Shown in pieces: positions 55,959-64,000 of a DNA stretch of 64,000 nt. The notes below the pieces were generated by a model, which searched no databases, was not told the DNA's origin, and saw nothing but the letters and a program-made list of their open reading frames with translations. Each line of letters begins with the position of its first letter. Position 1 is the stretch's first letter. Location of the stretch: positions 1 through 64,000 of the forward strand of contig CABUUD010000001.1 of the NCBI GenBank assembly GCA_902494585.1. The letters run 5' to 3'. The DNA comes from an uncultured Collinsella sp. Its GTDB lineage: Bacteria; Actinomycetota; Coriobacteriia; Coriobacteriales; Coriobacteriaceae. Both the position numbers and the translations under genes were made by a program.

Positions 55959-56750
55959 ATGGCATCTACTTCAGACCTTTCACCGGCCGAGCGTCAGCGA
56001 TTTATTATGAACTGGCTGTCCGAAAAGCCAAATATCTCGGTATCCGACATCGTTCGCCGTTTTTCGGTTTCGGAAGTCACCGCACGACACGACCTCGTCT
56101 CGCTGGAATCCGAAGGCAAGCTGCGTCGCGTACGCGGCGGAGCGGTATCGCTTTCTCGCTCCAACGCAATCTCGTATCCCGAGGAGCGCATCAATGTCCA
56201 AGTCGAGGCCAAGGAGGCCATCGCCGCAACCGCAGCAACTCTTGTTGATGATGGCGATGTTCTGGTAATTGATATCGGCACCACAGGCTTTTACTTCGCT
56301 AAGGCCCTCATGGACAAGCGTGAGATCACCATTATCACCGGCGATCTTGCAATCGCGAACTATGCCAGCTTCAATCTCCCCAATGCTTCGGTAGTGCTGC
56401 TGGGCGGCTCCGTGCGCAAGGGTCACCTCTATCTCGCGGGCGCACTAACGCTCGACTGCATGAGCAAACTACATGCCGACAAGGCGTTTGTCAGTGCCGA
56501 CGGATTCCACCCCGACCACGGTTTTACCGTCGAGCACGACTTCTCAGCCATGATCAAGCATATGTACCTGACCAACTCAAACCAGGGTTACATGATGGTT
56601 GACCAGGGAAAGTTCAACAAGACCAGTTTTTATCAGTCCGCGCAGATCGATGACCTCGATGGCATCATCGTTGATGGAGACGACGAGGGCATCATGACGG
56701 CGGCGATCGAGAGCAGTCGCAGTCATCCCAAGCTCTATATTGCAAAATAG
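55959..56750 (+). CDS. DeoR-family transcriptional regulator
   Basis: Sugar-phosphate-responsive repressor, 263 aa. N-terminal helix-turn-helix (ISVSDIVRRFSVSEVTARHD), then RRVRGGAV and a DeoR C-terminal domain with VIDIGTTGFYFAKAL, ITGDLAIANY and SADGFHPDHGFT. AAGGAG lies 6 nt before ATG at 55959; the frame upstream is not coding. Divergent from the PTS-aldolase operon, which it probably represses until an intermediate builds up. Confidence 0.9.
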   Translation: MASTSDLSPAERQRFIMNWLSEKPNISVSDIVRRFSVSEVTARHDLVSLESEGKLRRVRGGAVSLSRSNAISYPEERINVQVEAKEAIAATAATLVDDGDVLVIDIGTTGFYFAKALMDKREITIITGDLAIANYASFNLPNASVVLLGGSVRKGHLYLAGALTLDCMSKLHADKAFVSADGFHPDHGFTVEHDFSAMIKHMYLTNSNQGYMMVDQGKFNKTSFYQSAQIDDLDGIIVDGDDEGIMTAAIESSRSHPKLYIAK

Positions 56751-56753
56751 CTC

Positions 56754-56795
56754 AAATGGCCGGGTCGCCCCCCACTGCGGGCGACCCGGCCATTT
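56754..56795. terminator. bidirectional terminator
   Basis: A perfect 17-bp stem (56754-56770 with 56779-56795; core GGCCGGGTCGCCC) with an 8-nt loop and A/T runs at both sides. It separates the convergent DeoR and HAD genes. Confidence 0.88.
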
Positions 56796-56796
56796 A

Positions 56797-57624
56797 TTAA
56801 ATCAACCCAAAGTGGCGCATAGCGGTGACAGTGCCGTCGTGTGCGACGTCGTCGGTCACGTAGTCGGCGACCGCCTTGACCTCGGGCATGGCGTTGCCCA
56901 TGGCCACGGCCGTCTCGACAGCGGCGAGCATACCCAGGTCGTTGCCCGAATCGCCAAAGCCAAAGGTGCGCGCATTTCCCTCGCGGCCCAGATACGCCAG
57001 CGCTCGCGCCACGCCCACGCCCTTGTCAATGCCCTTGGGGCTCAGCTCGCGATTCTGACCACCGGTGTTGCACAGCTCAAACTCGCGATCGATAAAGCCA
57101 TCATCGTTGGCTACGCGAGCCAGGTCGCTCGCGACGATGCCTACCTTGCCCACGCGCAGACGGCCGTCGACGCGCATTTCCTCGGTGCTGTGCACCACAG
57201 AAGTGCCGATCAGAGACGACTGCTCAACACCCGCGGGTTCCAGGGCAAAAGTAGCCACGTTGGTCTCGAAAAAGGCCTCAATCCCTGCCGCGGCCATACG
57301 GCGCGCAAGCTCCTCGATAACGTCCTCGTCAAAGCAGTCCTCATACACCACGCGGCCCTCGACCTCGAGCGTGGCGCCCGCCATGGCAACGACGCCCGCG
57401 GGGTCGAGCGCACGCAAGCTATCGGCGATGAGCCACAGGGGGCGACCCGTGCAGATAAACGCCTTGTGTCCCGCGTCGCGCAGACGATGAAACGCCTCGA
57501 CGACCGCCTGCGAGGGGTGAACCGCCGAAAAGTCCTTGTCGGTCATGTTGTCGGGATCGAACGACGTTAGCGTGCCGTCCACGTCAAAAAAGAGCACAGC
57601 GGATTCGGGGCACGCATCAATCAT
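56797..57624 (-). CDS. Cof-type HAD hydrolase
   Basis: HAD phosphatase with a C2-type cap, 275 aa. FFDVDGTLTS carries the nucleophile and acid Asp, FICTGRP the motif-II Thr region, RVGKVG the Lys, and FGFGDSGNDLGML the metal Asp pair. ATG at 57624 has AAAGGAA 5 nt upstream. Members dephosphorylate sugar phosphates or FMN and pyridoxal phosphate; substrate unknown. Confidence 0.9.
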   Translation of the reverse strand: MIDACPESAVLFFDVDGTLTSFDPDNMTDKDFSAVHPSQAVVEAFHRLRDAGHKAFICTGRPLWLIADSLRALDPAGVVAMAGATLEVEGRVVYEDCFDEDVIEELARRMAAAGIEAFFETNVATFALEPAGVEQSSLIGTSVVHSTEEMRVDGRLRVGKVGIVASDLARVANDDGFIDREFELCNTGGQNRELSPKGIDKGVGVARALAYLGREGNARTFGFGDSGNDLGMLAAVETAVAMGNAMPEVKAVADYVTDDVAHDGTVTAMRHFGLI

Positions 57625-57699
57625 ATGGGTTCCTTTCGAGGATAAGGGCAAACGAAGCATCCATCATATAATGGAGCGACGCAACCAGAGAGGTCACCC

Positions 57700-60258
57700 A
57701 TGGAATTTTACGCAAGCTGCCCCGAGGGCTTTGAGTCCGCACTCGCCGATGAGCTTAAACGCCTCGGGCTTTCGCATGTTCGCCGGCTGAAGGGCCGCGC
57801 TACATTTGAGGGCGAGCTCGAGCAAGGCTACCGCGCCTGTCTGTGGTCGCGCCTGGCGAGCCGCGTGTTCGTGGTACTCGGGCGCTTTGAGGCGCAGGAT
57901 GCCGACGAGCTGTACGATAGCATTTACGACATCGCCTGGGAGAGCATCGTCCGCCCCGGCGCCACCATCGCCATCACCGCCCGCGGCGTGACCGAGCAGC
58001 TGCGCAACACGCGCTTCTCGGCCCTGCGCGCCAAGGACGCGCTGTGCGACCGCCTGGCCGAGACCACGGGCCGTCGCGCCGACGTCGATGCCGCCGACCC
58101 CGATGTTCACCTACTGCTTTCGCTGCGCCAGCGCCGCGCGAGCATAAGCCTGGACCTTTCGGGCGACCCGCTGTTCAAGCGCCTGCCGCCCGCGGCGACC
58201 CGTGCCGGCGAGGGCGCGCACGTGCTGCGCCCCGACTACGCCGCCCTGGTGCTGGCGCAGGTCGGCTGGACCGCGCTATGCGAGCGCGAGCTGACGGCCG
58301 ACGATTACGAAAACGAAGCCCTGCCCACGCTGGTCGACGCCTCGTGCGCCGGCGGCGGTCTGCTGCTGGAAGCCGTTAACATTCTGACTGACCGCGCCCC
58401 GGGTTTTGCACGCGAGCACTGGGGTTTTGAGGGCTGGCAGCTGCATGATGCCGCCCTGTGGGAGCAGCTGCTTGCCGAGGCGCGCGAGCGCGAGACGGCA
58501 GCACGCGAGCGCCAGGCGCGCATCGTGGCCGTAGATATCGACCCCGCCGCCCGCAAGACTGCCGAGCGCATGGTCAAGTGTGCCGGCTACAAGCGTTTTG
58601 TCGACTTCTGCGCCGCCAAGCCCGCCACCGTGCTGGACCATGCGGGCGCCGTCGCCGGCGCCGTCGTGGTCGCAGACACCACCGAAACCCCGCTTTCACT
58701 CATGCACGACGCCATGACGTTGATCGGCGAGCTGCGCCGCGCGCCCGAGCTCGCTTCGGCACCGGTCGCCGCGCTCACCCGCGATGGCCTTATGGCCCGC
58801 GCGCTCCATGCCGAACCCGCGCGCTCCATCGCCGTCATGCCCAATAACGAAGAGGCAACTATTGAGGTTTGGTCCTCGCTCGACCACGCCGCCGCGGCAT
58901 TTGAAGCTGCGACCAGTGCAGATGCCGAGGAGCAGACCGCAGACGCTCATGACGAAGCCGCCGATACTCCCATGCCCGAACCTGCTGCCACGATCGACCT
59001 GGGCGACGGCAAGCCGCTGCCCGTGCTCATCCCGGAGTCCGAGCAGTTCGCCAACCGCCTGCGTAAGAACGCCCGTCTGCGTCGCAAGTGGGCAAAGCGC
59101 GAGGGCGTGAGCTGCTACCGCGTCTATGATGCCGACCTACCCGACTACTCCGCCGCCATCGACCTGTACGAGGGCTGCCCGCAGACGCCGGGCCGCTGGC
59201 TCGTCATCGCCGAATACGCCGCACCCAAGACCATCGATCCCGCGCTGGCCCAGGCCCGCATGCTCGACATCTTGGCCATCGCACCGCGCATCCTGGATGT
59301 TCCGGCCGAGCATGTGCACGCCAAGGCCCGCATGCGTTCGCGCGGCGGCTCGCAGTACGGCAAGCAGGGCGCCGGCAAGGGCGGCTCGGGCGAGCGCGCC
59401 AACATCGCGCGCCGTCGCCTGCCGCTCATCGAAGAGGGCGGCCTTACCTTTGCCGTCAACTTTGACGACTATTTGGATGTGGGCATCTTCCTAGACCACC
59501 GCGTCACCCGCAACCTGGTGCGCGAGCACGCCAAACAGGCGCGCCGCTTCCTCAATCTGTTCGCCTACACCGGTACCGCCACCTGCTATGCGGCGGACGG
59601 CGGCGTCGAGGAGACTGTGACGGTTGACCTTTCCAACACCTACCTGGACTGGGCCGAGCGCAACATGCGTCAGAACGGCTTTGTGGGGCCGCAGCATCAC
59701 TTTGTGCGCGATGACGTGCTCGCCTGGATTCGCGACCAGCGCCAGACGCGCAACCGCTGGGACCTGATTTTTGTCGACCCGCCCACGTTTTCGAACTCGT
59801 CCAAGATGGGCCGCCGCACCTGGGATGTCCAGCGCGACCATGTTGAGCTTTTGGCCGGCGTATCGCGCCTGCTCGCACAGGGCGGACATGCCATCTTTAG
59901 CTGCAACCTGCGCGGCTTCCGCCCCGAGACGCGCAAGCTCGCACGCGCGGGCGTCGTACTGGAGGACATTACGGCGCAGACCATCCCCGAGGATTTCGCA
60001 CGCAACCAGAAGGTGCACCATTGCTATATCGTGCGCCGACTGCCCATCGAGGACGCCATGGCCGAAGTCGGCTTTAGCGCCGAGGAAATTGCCGAGCGAA
60101 CCGAGGAGTTGCGCAGCCCCGAAGCCCGCAAGCCTCGCGCGGCAGCACCCGCGCACGCGCAGACCGGCAACGACAAGTCCAACTTTGCCGGCAAACCCTC
60201 CCCCGCCGACAAGCCCAAAAAGAAGAAGTTCTACGCCAGCAAGCCCAAGGGCAAATAA
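57700..60258 (+). CDS. rlmL: RlmKL-type 23S rRNA methyltransferase, N-terminal MTase degenerate
   Basis: 852 aa. The THUMP domain (1-150) is followed by a first methyltransferase domain (about 165-430) and a second (about 480-790). In E. coli these make m2G2445 (RlmL) and m7G2069 (RlmK). The second domain keeps DPPTF (693-697). The first has a weak SAM loop (DASCAGGGLL, 213-222), and where NPPYG is expected it has VVADTTETPLS (323-333), so the m2G activity may be lost. The Ala/Glu-rich linker (about 395-430) and the basic C-terminal tail (KPKKKKFYASKPKGK) are extra. Confidence 0.83.
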   Translation: MEFYASCPEGFESALADELKRLGLSHVRRLKGRATFEGELEQGYRACLWSRLASRVFVVLGRFEAQDADELYDSIYDIAWESIVRPGATIAITARGVTEQLRNTRFSALRAKDALCDRLAETTGRRADVDAADPDVHLLLSLRQRRASISLDLSGDPLFKRLPPAATRAGEGAHVLRPDYAALVLAQVGWTALCERELTADDYENEALPTLVDASCAGGGLLLEAVNILTDRAPGFAREHWGFEGWQLHDAALWEQLLAEARERETAARERQARIVAVDIDPAARKTAERMVKCAGYKRFVDFCAAKPATVLDHAGAVAGAVVVADTTETPLSLMHDAMTLIGELRRAPELASAPVAALTRDGLMARALHAEPARSIAVMPNNEEATIEVWSSLDHAAAAFEAATSADAEEQTADAHDEAADTPMPEPAATIDLGDGKPLPVLIPESEQFANRLRKNARLRRKWAKREGVSCYRVYDADLPDYSAAIDLYEGCPQTPGRWLVIAEYAAPKTIDPALAQARMLDILAIAPRILDVPAEHVHAKARMRSRGGSQYGKQGAGKGGSGERANIARRRLPLIEEGGLTFAVNFDDYLDVGIFLDHRVTRNLVREHAKQARRFLNLFAYTGTATCYAADGGVEETVTVDLSNTYLDWAERNMRQNGFVGPQHHFVRDDVLAWIRDQRQTRNRWDLIFVDPPTFSNSSKMGRRTWDVQRDHVELLAGVSRLLAQGGHAIFSCNLRGFRPETRKLARAGVVLEDITAQTIPEDFARNQKVHHCYIVRRLPIEDAMAEVGFSAEEIAERTEELRSPEARKPRAAAPAHAQTGNDKSNFAGKPSPADKPKKKKFYASKPKGK

Positions 60259-60262
60259 ACAA

Positions 60263-60328
60263 AGTTGCGGTGGAATAGTTCCTAAAAAGCCTGGTAAAGG
60301 CCCAAACAGGAACTATTTCACCGCAACT
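60263..60328. repeat. palindrome of the TTGCGGTGGAATAGTTCC family
   Basis: AGTTGCGGTGGAATAGTTCC (60263-60282) faces GGAACTATTTCACCGCAACT, one G-T pair, 24-bp spacer. Second copy of the 28259-28324 repeat. It directly follows rlmL. Confidence 0.78.
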
Positions 60329-60352
60329 CATATTGGGATGGTGGTTGGCGAT

Positions 60353-61066
60353 CTAACCTTGGGTGACCAATCGGTAACCGATGCCCACGTGCGTTTGGAT
60401 ATAGCGTGGGTGCGCGGGGTCGGATTCGATCTTCTTGCGCAGCGTGCCCATAAAGACGCGCAGGCTCGCCAGGTCGCTCTTGGTCGCCGTGCCCCAAATC
60501 TCGTGCAAAATAAACTGGTGCGTCAGCACCTTGTCGGCGTTATGCGCCAGCAGGCACAGGAGCTTATACTCGATCGGCGTCAGATGCAGCTCCTCGCCAT
60601 CCATCGTGGCGATGCCGGCGTCAAAATCGATATGCAGCTCACCGGTATCGAACGATCCCTCGGAGGCAACGCCGCCCGTTTGCGCATACGAAAGGCGCCT
60701 GAGTGTCGTACGAATGCGCGCGAGCAGCTCCTCGACCGAAAACGGCTTGGTCAGGTAGTCGTCGGCACCGGCATCGAGCGCGCGGATCTTGTCCGCGTCC
60801 TCGCTGCGCGCCGAGACCACGATGATCGGCATGCCCGACCATGCGCGCACCGACTCCACCACCTTGACGCCGTCCATATCGGGCAGGCCCAGATCGAGCA
60901 GCACAATACTCGGTGCCTGCGATGAGGCGGCGGCGATGGCGGCATGGGCGGTCTCCACGGCCATATGGCGCAAGCCGTGCGCCTCGAGCGCGGCAACGAT
61001 AAGGTTGCGAACGGCGGGATCGTCCTCAACGACCAAGATGAGCGGTTTTACGGCAGAGTTCGACAC
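60353..61066 (-). CDS. kdpE: KdpE-like response regulator
   Basis: OmpR-family regulator, 237 aa. Receiver with VVEDDPA, phosphoacceptor in LLDLGLPDMDG (about Asp54), LTKPF (Lys), then a winged helix (HLTPIEYKLLCLLAHNADKV, HVGIGYRLV). KdpE-type pairing with a KdpD kinase. GTG at 61066 has AAGGAG 7 nt upstream. It follows the kinase by 4 bp, and no kdpFABC is in view; the nearest K+ transporter is kup. Confidence 0.82.
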   Translation of the reverse strand: MSNSAVKPLILVVEDDPAVRNLIVAALEAHGLRHMAVETAHAAIAAASSQAPSIVLLDLGLPDMDGVKVVESVRAWSGMPIIVVSARSEDADKIRALDAGADDYLTKPFSVEELLARIRTTLRRLSYAQTGGVASEGSFDTGELHIDFDAGIATMDGEELHLTPIEYKLLCLLAHNADKVLTHQFILHEIWGTATKSDLASLRVFMGTLRKKIESDPAHPRYIQTHVGIGYRLVTQG

Positions 61067-61070
61067 GGCG

Positions 61071-62696
61071 CTACTCCTTATCAAACGAAACGTCGGCGGC
61101 GGGAAGTTCAATCGTAAAGACCGAACCGTGCGGGTCCGCCGCGGCAACCTCTATGCTACCGCCATGCGCCAACGCAATGGAACGGCAGAGCGAAAGACCC
61201 AAGCCCACGCTGCGGTGGCTGTCGGCCAGACCATGGTTGGCGGTATAGAACGACTCAAAAATTCGCTCGCGGTCCTCGGGTGCGATGCCCGGACCATCAT
61301 CGGCCACCGAGCACGCCACGCGTCCATCGTCGACGCCAATCGAAATCATGATATGCGAGCCTGCGGGCGTATAGGTGATGGCGTTGTTCACCAGATTGAC
61401 CACCAGCTGCACCATCAGGCGCGCATCGACGTTGACGAGCGCCGGCTCATCGCACGCCACCACCTTAAGGTCGTGCTCGCGCACGGCAGGGTTCACGTGG
61501 CGCAGCGCCTCCTCGACGATATCGTCCATGAGCTCGAGCGTGGTCGACAGTCGCATACCGCCGCCCTCGAGCTTGGTGATGGCGAGCAGGTTCTCGACGG
61601 TGACGTTGAGCCATTGCGCATCCGAGCGAATGGACAGGAGCAGGCCGCGGCGCGTCTGGGCGTCGAGCACGGCGGTGCCGGTCGAGCCCTGGTCGAGCAG
61701 CACGTCGGCATTGCCCGAGATGCTCGTGAGCGGCGTGCGCAGGTCGTGCGAGATGGAGCGCAGCAGGTTGGCGCGCAGCTGCTCATTTTTGGCAAGCACC
61801 GCCGCCTCCTCGCGGGCCTCCATGGCGCGGGCGCGATCGAGTGCCAGCTCGCCTTCGCTCACGATGGCATCGGCAAGTGTCCGCTCCTCGTGCGTCAGCA
61901 CGTCGGGCTCGGCAACGATAGCCAGCACGCCCACCACCGAGGCAGGGTTGCCCGAGCGCACGAAGCCGTCACCCGTGCGAACCGTCAGGTAGATGCCATA
62001 AAACGCCGAGCCGCCATAAGTGGCGTCGAGCGGCATTCCCACATAGGCGGACGCCGAGAGACGCGGCGGCATCTGCGGCGCCAGCTCGTGCACCGGCGCG
62101 GCATCGCCCACGGCCGTGTATGTCGCACGCGGCAGCAGGTCATCATCGTCGGCATCGGCGCTGTACCATACGACCGGACAGCCCGAAAGACGCGCCAGCT
62201 GCGTTGCCATGGCATGGACAATCTGCTGCTGATCGGCGCACCGCTGCAGCATGCGGTTGGTCTCGAGCACCATATGCGTGCGACGGTCGCTGGCGGCAGC
62301 CTGTGCCAAGGCGCGGCGCAGGGCCAACGCAATCGAGCTCGACACAAGCGAGACCACAAACATGATGAAGAACATGCCGGGATAGGCGCGGTCGATAAAC
62401 GACAGCGAGTAGCGCGGATCGACAAACAAGAAGTTGTAGAGCGCCGCGGCGGCAGCCGCACTCAACAGGCAATACAGGCGGCTCCAGGTGAAAAAGGCAC
62501 ACAGCTGCACGGCAAGCACATAGACGATCATGATGCTCGGCGCGAGACCCGGATGGTCGAGCAGCGCGCCCACAATCGTCGCCGCGACCAGCAGCCCCGC
62601 CGATACGCAGGCGTCATACAGAGGAGTGCGGCGCGTCAGCGTTGTGCGCCGCCACCAAAAGCTATCGGCAATATCGCCGTCCGTACGGACGTCCAT
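61071..62696 (-). CDS. kdpD: KdpD-like sensor histidine kinase, short form
   Basis: 541 aa, against about 890 for E. coli KdpD: the N-terminal KdpD and universal-stress domains are missing. It starts with the four-helix DUF4118 region (about 28-125, LYCLLSAAAAAALYNFLFVD), then a GAF-like part (about 140-285), HisKA with phospho-His317 in ISHDLRTPLTS, and HATPase (NNAITYTPAGS, DDGPGIAPEDRERIFESFY, VGLGLSLCRSI). The kinase would sense through the membrane/GAF part only. Encoded upstream of kdpE, 4 bp apart. Confidence 0.83.
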   Translation of the reverse strand: MDVRTDGDIADSFWWRRTTLTRRTPLYDACVSAGLLVAATIVGALLDHPGLAPSIMIVYVLAVQLCAFFTWSRLYCLLSAAAAAALYNFLFVDPRYSLSFIDRAYPGMFFIMFVVSLVSSSIALALRRALAQAAASDRRTHMVLETNRMLQRCADQQQIVHAMATQLARLSGCPVVWYSADADDDDLLPRATYTAVGDAAPVHELAPQMPPRLSASAYVGMPLDATYGGSAFYGIYLTVRTGDGFVRSGNPASVVGVLAIVAEPDVLTHEERTLADAIVSEGELALDRARAMEAREEAAVLAKNEQLRANLLRSISHDLRTPLTSISGNADVLLDQGSTGTAVLDAQTRRGLLLSIRSDAQWLNVTVENLLAITKLEGGGMRLSTTLELMDDIVEEALRHVNPAVREHDLKVVACDEPALVNVDARLMVQLVVNLVNNAITYTPAGSHIMISIGVDDGRVACSVADDGPGIAPEDRERIFESFYTANHGLADSHRSVGLGLSLCRSIALAHGGSIEVAAADPHGSVFTIELPAADVSFDKE

Positions 62697-62724
62697 CAGC
62701 GCCCCGCCCCTCTCTCATAAACAA

Positions 62725-62763
62725 AAACCACCACAAAGGGGACAGGCACCTTTGTGGTGGTTT
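62725..62763. repeat. inverted repeat with GGGACAGGCACC core
   Basis: AAACCACCACAAAGG (62725-62739) faces CCTTTGTGGTGGTTT (62749-62763), perfect 15-bp arms, plus a third CTTGTGGTGGTT copy to the right. Same AAAGG-GACAG-CCTTT core as the 34244 family with different outer arms. Confidence 0.75.
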
Positions 62764-62809
62764 CCCTTGTGGTGGTTCCAAGTGTAAAGCCTTCTACGAC
62801 CGGCAGTCG

Positions 62810-63004
62810 CTAGACAAACAGCACGTGCGCGAGCAGGGCACACACGCACACCGCTCCAAATACCAGTGCCACGATCGAAATTACGCGATCGGCCATGTCC
62901 ATGTTGGCACGGTTCGTCAAAAACCGATCTTCGGCGGCGTCGGCGCGTGCCTCACGCACCATCTCGGCAACCACCTCGTGGCCATCAAGCGTCTTTGCAT
63001 CCAT
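62810..63004 (-). CDS. small single-pass membrane protein between kup and kdpD
   Basis: 64 aa. The N-terminal 40 residues are charged and soluble (EVVAEMVREARADAAEDRFL); one C-terminal helix (about 42-62, VISIVALVFGAVCVCALLA) ends at the stop. ATG at 63004 has GGGGAGG 5 nt upstream, which supports translation. I do not recognise a family. It lies between kup and kdpD on the same strand, so it may help potassium transport or sensing. Confidence 0.6.
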   Translation of the reverse strand: MDAKTLDGHEVVAEMVREARADAAEDRFLTNRANMDMADRVISIVALVFGAVCVCALLAHVLFV

Positions 63005-63065
63005 GTTTGCCTCCCCGGTCTCAACCTTGTCCATCGAAAACCAACTCCATGCAACCTGTCGGCGC

Positions 63066-64000
63066 CTACGGCCGCTCGTTGGGAGCCAGGCGCTGCATCT
63101 TGTTCACGGCCTTGAACTTGGTGAACAGCGGCACGTACTCAAAGCTCACGTTGGAGTTCTCCAGGCCGTACCAACGCGCGGGCGTGCCGGCGGCGCGGCG
63201 GATGATGTACTTGAGCGTGATGGCCGTACGCTCGCTGGGCTCCACATCGCTTTCGGGCGCCAGAAGCTTACGGATCAGGACGAACTTGAACGTGCCGATG
63301 TTACCCGGATCCTTGTAGACCGAGTAGTCATGCGTCTGCGGCGGCAGCTCGCCGGTGGCAGCCAGGTCCTGAACAACCTGACGCAGGTAGGCATTGACGC
63401 GTTGGTTGATCTTGTAGCCCAGGTACAGATGCACGCGGAACACGTAGTCGGTGCCGATCGTCTCGACCGAATAGGCAAAGGTGTGCGGTTCGTCCATGGT
63501 CTCGACATTCACAAACCACCAGGCGCGGGCGCGCTTGGGATGCTTGTCCAAGATCGAATAGACGATATCGCGGTCGATGTAGTCGGTATGGGTGTCCTTG
63601 GTCAGGTACACGACGTTGTCGCTCATGCGCTCGTAACGGTCGTCGTCACGCAGGCGCTTGAGCTGCGGCAGGTAGCTGCGCAGCGGCAGCAGCGTAAACT
63701 GGCGCTGCTCGACCGCCGTGCCGTTGTACCAGCACACCATAATGCCCATGATGAGTGCAGCCATAAGGATGGTGAAGTAGCCGCCGTGGAAGAACTTGGT
63801 GAGCGAGCTCACAAAGAAGAAGCCTTCGAGCAAAAGGAAGAAGGCCGCGAAGATCCACGGAGCAACCTTGAGCTTGCGCTCCTCGTGCAGGTAGAAGAAG
63901 AGCAGCAGCGTGGTGCACATCATGGTGAGCGTAATGGCAAGGCCGTAGGCGGCTTCCATATGCGCCGAGTTCTGGAACAGCAGCACCACGATGACGCAGC
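63066..64000 (-). CDS. kup: Kup-family potassium transporter (3' part only)
   Basis: The C-terminal half of a K+ uptake permease (about 311 residues in the window), continuing off the right edge. Hydrophobic helices with EAAYGLAITLTMMCTTLLLF and LTKFFHGGYFTILMAALIM, then the cytosolic domain with RMSDNVVYLTKD and YVFRVHLYLGYKINQR, are typical. The stop is 61 bp upstream of the small membrane gene. Likely in one regulon with KdpDE. Confidence 0.9.
   Translation of the reverse strand, partial: CVIVVLLFQNSAHMEAAYGLAITLTMMCTTLLLFFYLHEERKLKVAPWIFAAFFLLLEGFFFVSSLTKFFHGGYFTILMAALIMGIMVCWYNGTAVEQRQFTLLPLRSYLPQLKRLRDDDRYERMSDNVVYLTKDTHTDYIDRDIVYSILDKHPKRARAWWFVNVETMDEPHTFAYSVETIGTDYVFRVHLYLGYKINQRVNAYLRQVVQDLAATGELPPQTHDYSVYKDPGNIGTFKFVLIRKLLAPESDVEPSERTAITLKYIIRRAAGTPARWYGLENSNVSFEYVPLFTKFKAVNKMQRLAPNERP

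Overview
The window is high-GC bacterial chromosome, densely coded, with Shine-Dalgarno sites before most genes and several GTG/TTG starts. Gene content (F-type ATPase, LytR-CpsA-Psr wall protein, Kup with a KdpDE pair, ascorbate-family PTS, heterodimeric ABC exporter, no outer-membrane genes) fits a Gram-positive anaerobe. The codon style and the many small palindromic repeats make a gut actinobacterium of the Coriobacteriia, probably Collinsella, my best guess. This is an inference, since no rRNA gene is present.

Layout. 1-216 may hold the leader of an rRNA operon running off the left edge. 217-4488 holds a phosphohexomutase, a homocysteine methyltransferase with a DtxR/MntR-type regulator, and pepT. 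4741-21346 is a long minus-strand block of core genes which, in direction of transcription, runs prfA, prmC, (hicAB), a Sua5/YrdC gene, glpK, upp, atp operon, murA, LCP. This is close to the prfA-prmC-ywlC-upp-atp-murA order known in Firmicutes, here broken by a hicAB toxin-antitoxin module and glpK. 21638-28148 carries an M20 peptidase, an amino-acid ABC importer, an aldose-epimerase-like gene and an unknown membrane protein.

28325-34252 is the most interesting region. One strand carries a MerR regulator, UbiX (makes the prenylated-FMN cofactor), a UbiD-family decarboxylase (uses it), a DASS-type anion transporter, and a fusion of an LpdD-like prenylated-flavin chaperone domain with an isopentenyl-diphosphate-isomerase-like Nudix domain. 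Together these look like a self-contained cassette for importing and decarboxylating an aromatic or unsaturated acid, with cofactor supply built in.

34333-41060 is accessory: an MFS transporter, two AAA/DUF4143 ATPases that each have three repeats at an exact 33-bp period upstream, a small tyrosine phosphatase, a pyridoxal kinase, and several repeats including a 156-bp element with 26-bp terminal inverted repeats. 41061-45283 is a MarR-controlled heterodimeric ABC exporter. 45409-49835 is a LysR-controlled SDR / OFA-type MFS / Gfo-Idh-MocA pathway of unknown substrate. 50084-52231 is tex. 52630-56750 is an ascorbate-family PTS with a transaldolase-like enzyme and a divergent DeoR regulator. 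56797-64000 has a HAD phosphatase, an RlmKL-type rRNA methyltransferase with one degenerate domain, KdpE, a short KdpD, a small membrane protein and the 3' part of kup.

Four copies of a structured element of about 160 bp (4577, 20117, 26148, 40801) keep three helices while changing their sequence, so they are a structured-repeat or RNA family. Short palindromic repeats of at least four further families are scattered between genes, and one of them lies in frame inside the M20 peptidase.
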